From: UMGS172 sp045578845
Lineage (GTDB): Bacteria; Bacillota; Clostridia; Oscillospirales; Acutalibacteraceae
Direction: 5' to 3'
Assembly: GCA_045578845.1 (NCBI GenBank)
Contig: JAZNLA010000004.1
Span: forward strand, 1 to 64,000
DNA length: 64,000 nucleotides
Of this stretch, positions 61,244 to 64,000 are shown in pieces; the stretch's first letter is position 1; the number at the start of each line of letters is the position of its first letter. The notes beneath the pieces are model-generated. The model was not told where the DNA came from. It did not search any database and worked only from the letters and a program-made list of their open reading frames with translations. A program made the position numbers and the translations under genes.

Positions 61244-62338
61244 TTAATATTTAACAGGATTTGCTCTAAGGTATTTCTTAACCATAAGAGCGATTTTGAA
61301 AATTATAGCATGGTCGAACTCACGCAGGTCAAGACCGGTAATCTTCTTGATTTTTTCAAGACGGTAAACCAATGTGTTTCTATGGACAAACAGTTTTCTT
61401 GAAGTTTCGGAAACATTGAGGTTATTTTCAAAGAATTTTTGAATAGTGAAAAGTGTTTCTTGGTCTAAACTTTCAATCGAGCCGCGTTTAAATACTTCGC
61501 GTAAAAACGACTCACAAAGTGTTGTCGGCAACTGATAAATAAGTCGTGCGATACCTAAGTTATCGTAACTTACTATTGCCTTTTCGGTATCGAATACCTT
61601 GCCGACCTCTAAAGCAACCTGTGCCTCTTTAAATGAACGGGCGAGTTCTTTCAGTCCCTCAACGGTGGTGCCTATACCGACAACCGCGTGGGTATAGTAG
61701 AATTCACTTGCCAAAGTATCAACAATCGAGCCTGCGAGATTTTCAAGGTCAGAGGACTCAATTCCCGAACGGGTTTCTTTAACAAGAGCAATATCGGTTT
61801 CATTGATGTTTATAATGAAATCTTTATTTTTATCTGGGAAAAGGTTTTGAACTATGTCATATACCGAAACATCATTGTTAGATGTTACGCGGATAAGGAA
61901 AACCGTACGGGCAACATCGCTGTTAAAACGAAGTTCGCGTGCTTTAAGGTAAATATCACCGGGAAGTATATTATCAAGAATTACATTCTTTATGAAATTA
62001 CTGCGGTCATATTTTTCATCATAATAAAACTTAATATTGGAAAGTGATATAGCAAGAATAGACGCATACTTTGCAGCCTGCGGGTCGTTACCCTCAACAA
62101 ACAAAATATACTCAGGTCTTTGAGGTGTGCCGAAAGGCCTATATGTATATTGTCCCCTTACAAACGAATCGTTTGTGCCGGGCGTACCGTCACCGACAAA
62201 CAAAACCTCATGGGTTTCTCCAATCTTACCGAGTTCGCTGCAAGCGATAACGGTATAGTTTTCGTCGATAACACCGATTGTACGGTCAATCGCATCCTTA
62301 ATTTGATGTATTACTCCTTGAAAAAGTCGGTTAGACAT
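61244..62338 (-). CDS. CdaR/PucR-family transcriptional regulator
   Basis: 364 aa from ATG 62338. The N-terminal part has a CdaR-like sugar-diacid/GAF-like segment (QIKDAIDRTIGVIDENYTVIACSELG), the middle a GGDEF-like fold seen in the family (AVVGIGTTVEGLKELARSFKEAQVALEVG), and the C-terminal HTH_30 has VSETSRKLFVHRNTLVYRLEKIKKITGLDL. Ligand unknown. It precedes ftsE by 8 bp and has its own promoter. Confidence 0.88.
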   Translation of the reverse strand: MSNRLFQGVIHQIKDAIDRTIGVIDENYTVIACSELGKIGETHEVLFVGDGTPGTNDSFVRGQYTYRPFGTPQRPEYILFVEGNDPQAAKYASILAISLSNIKFYYDEKYDRSNFIKNVILDNILPGDIYLKARELRFNSDVARTVFLIRVTSNNDVSVYDIVQNLFPDKNKDFIININETDIALVKETRSGIESSDLENLAGSIVDTLASEFYYTHAVVGIGTTVEGLKELARSFKEAQVALEVGKVFDTEKAIVSYDNLGIARLIYQLPTTLCESFLREVFKRGSIESLDQETLFTIQKFFENNLNVSETSRKLFVHRNTLVYRLEKIKKITGLDLREFDHAIIFKIALMVKKYLRANPVKY

Positions 62339-62399
62339 AAAACGCACCCTTTCTGTATTTAACAACCGCATTACACAGTATTTCACTTTGTATATTGTT

Positions 62400-62428
62400 A
62401 TTTTACACAATATGTAGTACAATTTCAA
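62400..62428 (-). promoter_or_regulatory. Sigma-A promoter of the CdaR-like/ftsEX operon
   Basis: Minus strand TTGAAA (62428-62423), 17 nt, TAAAAT (62405-62400). Confidence 0.75.
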
Positions 62429-62503
62429 GTATAAATTACAAATTTAACGAAAAAAGTTACAATTTGATTACAAATTTAACATTATGTTAACCAAAAAGAC
62501 AAG

Positions 62504-62534
62504 AAAAGACCTGCGATTTACTCGCAGGTCTTTA
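62504..62534. terminator. Terminator after the MsmX-like gene
   Basis: 12-bp perfect stem AAAGACCTGCGA (62505-62516) / TCGCAGGTCTTT (62522-62533), loop TTTAC; T-rich on the minus-strand side. Confidence 0.88.
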
Positions 62535-62558
62535 AAATTTTTGTAAATTTCACCAAAA

Positions 62559-63701
62559 TCAGTTAGTAATGGTCTTTTCGGTATCTTTATCGAAGAGGTG
62601 AATTTTTCCGGGCTCAAGAGTAACCTTGATTGCATCGCCGGGACGGGCGGTTGAAGTAGGAGCAACACGACCATTGATGTTCTGTCCTTCGCAAACAGTG
62701 TAGAGATATTTTTCTGCACCCATAAGTTCGGTAACTTCAACGTTAACCTCAACAATACCGTCGGGGAACTTAGCAATGAGTTCTTCTTCATCATGAACAT
62801 GTTCAGGACGGATACCCATAATAACTTCCTTATCAACATAAGGAACAAGGCAATCCTTCTTGTTTTTGGTTTCGGGAAGTTTAATTTTATACTTAACGCC
62901 CGAACGGGTTTTTGTATCTTCAGAACCAAATTCTACAAAGAAGTCGTCACCCTCTTGAAGCACTTTGGCATCAAGAAAGTTCATTTGCGGAGAACCGATA
63001 AATCCGGCAACGAAAGAGTTACAAGGTTTATCATAAAGGGTTTGAGGAGTATCAACCTGTTGAACAATACCGTCTTTCATAACAACGATGCGGGTACCCA
63101 TTGTCATAGCCTCGGTCTGGTCATGGGTAACATAGATAAAGGTTGTGCCGAGTCTTAAGTGAAGTTTAGAAATCTCGGTACGCATCTGTGCACGGAGTTT
63201 AGCATCCAAGTTCGAAAGAGGTTCGTCAAGAAGGAAGACCTTAGGCTCACGAACGATAGCACGGCCCAAAGCAACACGCTGACGCTGACCGCCGGAAAGA
63301 GCGGCAGGTTTACGTTGGAGAAGATGTTCAATATCAAGAATTCTTGATGCTTCTTCAACACGGCGTTTGATTTCTTCCTTCGGAGTTTTACGTAGTTTGA
63401 GACCGAAAGCCATATTATCAAAAACGGTCATATGAGGATAAAGAGCATAGTTCTGGAAAACCATGGCGATATCTCTATCCTTAGGTGCAACGTCATTTAC
63501 AAGACGGTCGCCGATATAAAGTTCACCGCCGCTGATTTCTTCAAGACCGGCAATCATACGAAGAGTAGTAGATTTACCGCAACCTGAAGGACCAACGAGA
63601 ATGATAAACTCTTTGTCCTTGATTTCAAGGTTGAAATCAGAAACAGCGAGAACGCCGCCGGGGTACTTTTTACAAATATTACGCAGTGAAAGGCTTGCCA
63701 T
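62559..63701 (-). CDS. msmX: Sugar ABC transporter ATP-binding protein, MsmX/UgpC type
   Basis: 380 aa. Walker A VGPSGCGKSTT (about 36-46), signature LSGGQRQRVALGRA, Walker B VFLLDEPLSNLD and the H-loop THDQTEAMTMG; a C-terminal TOBE/OB region holds MGIRPEHVHDEEEL. MsmX-type ATPases energise several oligosaccharide importers coded elsewhere. ATG 63701 is preferred, as AGGAGG lies 10 nt upstream; the frame extends to 63755 through a promoter-proximal stretch. No permease genes lie in the window. Confidence 0.94.
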   Translation of the reverse strand: MASLSLRNICKKYPGGVLAVSDFNLEIKDKEFIILVGPSGCGKSTTLRMIAGLEEISGGELYIGDRLVNDVAPKDRDIAMVFQNYALYPHMTVFDNMAFGLKLRKTPKEEIKRRVEEASRILDIEHLLQRKPAALSGGQRQRVALGRAIVREPKVFLLDEPLSNLDAKLRAQMRTEISKLHLRLGTTFIYVTHDQTEAMTMGTRIVVMKDGIVQQVDTPQTLYDKPCNSFVAGFIGSPQMNFLDAKVLQEGDDFFVEFGSEDTKTRSGVKYKIKLPETKNKKDCLVPYVDKEVIMGIRPEHVHDEEELIAKFPDGIVEVNVEVTELMGAEKYLYTVCEGQNINGRVAPTSTARPGDAIKVTLEPGKIHLFDKDTEKTITN

Positions 63702-63721
63702 TATTTTATTTCCTCCTAAGA

Positions 63722-63735
63722 GTGTATAAATACAC
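63722..63735. repeat. Short inverted repeat in the msmX leader
   Basis: GTGTAT-AA-ATACAC is a perfect 6-bp inverted repeat between the msmX promoter and its ribosome site, possibly an operator or a small leader hairpin. Confidence 0.35.
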
Positions 63736-63753
63736 CCATAAATTACTAATGCC

Positions 63754-63782
63754 ATTATATCAAATCTTTTTTACAATTTCTA
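63754..63782 (-). promoter_or_regulatory. Probable promoter of msmX
   Basis: Minus strand TAGAAA (63782-63777), 17 nt, TATAAT (63759-63754). The -10 is perfect, the -35 matches 4 of 6. Confidence 0.55.
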
Positions 63783-63891
63783 TACCCTATTTACCCAAAC
63801 TTAATGCAAATATTTTATATGAAATGTATAATTATGTGAATATTATGTAAAGTTTTGTAAAATAATGTGTACAAAAGTTGATATATTTTAC

Positions 63892-64000
63892 TCAACTAAG
63901 AGCAAATTCGAGTTCCGACAGTTCAAGTTCTCGGTACTGTCCCTCGCACAATGATGAATCAAGTAAGAGTTGACCTATCCTTTTTCTATGCAGTGTTATT
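63892..64000 (-). CDS. RsuA-family pseudouridine synthase, C-terminal end (partial)
   Basis: Open frame entering from the right edge and stopping at TGA 63894-63892. The last 35 residues read LHRKRIGQLLLD, then EGQYRELELSELE, matching the C-terminal part of 16S rRNA pseudouridine(516) synthase RsuA (LHRxRIGxLxLD...GxYRxL). The catalytic domain is outside the window, so the call is modest. Confidence 0.6.
   Translation of the reverse strand, partial: ITLHRKRIGQLLLDSSLCEGQYRELELSELEFALS

Noticed and set aside
1..64000. Prophage, insertion sequence, defence island or CRISPR
   Set aside because: No transposase, integrase, phage structural gene, defence gene or regular repeat array was found; gene density and base use are even throughout.

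Overview
This 64 kb window looks like chromosomal core sequence from a low-to-moderate GC, spore-forming Clostridia bacterium, most likely an Oscillospiraceae/Ruminococcaceae gut anaerobe. That placement is inferred from gene content and order. The supporting genes are the sporulation-associated types (YtfJ, BofA-like, BofC_C-like, CotF-like, DacF), the clustered hprK-glcK-murB-rapZ-whiA-dnaE-pfkA run, addAB, a THF riboswitch before folT, rubrerythrin, and biotin-dependent carboxyltransferase genes. No transposase, phage gene, CRISPR array, rRNA or intact tRNA was seen. Most genes lie on the minus strand in compact operons with 1-4 bp overlaps, AGGAGG-like ribosome sites and strong sigma-A-like promoters.

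Layout, left to right. 0-1.5 kb (+): the end of homoserine dehydrogenase, then aspartate kinase with an internal in-frame ribosome site. 1.5-3.6 kb (+): a CapA-type protein, then a THF riboswitch and the folate ECF S-component FolT. 3.6-11.9 kb (-): a small acetyltransferase-like gene, pseudouridine synthase, DacF; M50 protease-scpA-scpB-DUF2953-ytfJ; a membrane glycosyltransferase and DUF1015. 12-17 kb: pyruvate kinase (+); a cobalamin riboswitch controlling a DUF4430 lipoprotein and an ECF S-component (-); divergently, a His/Cys-rich CobW-type GTPase and a GTPase-like/DUF1980-like fusion (+). 17-24.5 kb (-): ybaK, addA, addB, bofA-like. 24.5-28.2 kb (-): secG and a three-gene biotin carboxyltransferase set. 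28.4-31.5 kb (-): two CotF-like genes, hisS, mgsA, a MinD-type ATPase. 31.6-36 kb (-): mreB, mreC, mreD and PBP2 (mrdA). 36-45.4 kb (-): pfkA, dnaE, whiA, rapZ, murB, glcK, hprK. 45.6-50.2 kb (-): HtrA, histidine kinase, response regulator, zinc-ribbon protein, a tRNA-like remnant and a SigH-like sigma factor. 50.4-52.1 kb (+): a phosphohexomutase. 52.2-64 kb (-): rubrerythrin, PBP1A, CtpA-type protease, two paralogous M23 hydrolase-activator proteins, ftsX, ftsE, a CdaR/PucR-type regulator, an MsmX-type ATPase and a partial pseudouridine synthase; one BofC_C-like gene runs (+) into ctpA.

The genes form functional blocks. Cell shape and wall: MreBCD/PBP2, MurB, PBP1A, FtsEX with two LytM-type partners, DacF. 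Sugar use and its control: pyk, pfkA, glcK, hprK, mgsA, phosphohexomutase, an MsmX ATPase. Vitamin uptake under riboswitch control: folate and cobalamin. Chromosome maintenance: ScpAB, AddAB, DnaE, MinD-like. The least ordinary parts are the divergent cobalamin-uptake/CobW locus at 13.5-16.9 kb, the carboxyltransferase operon without a visible membrane pump subunit, a perfect 20-bp palindrome upstream of it, and the tRNA-like remnant after the sigma factor. No clearly novel multi-gene system, such as a defence island, was found; the CobW plus GTPase/DUF1980-like pair is the best candidate.
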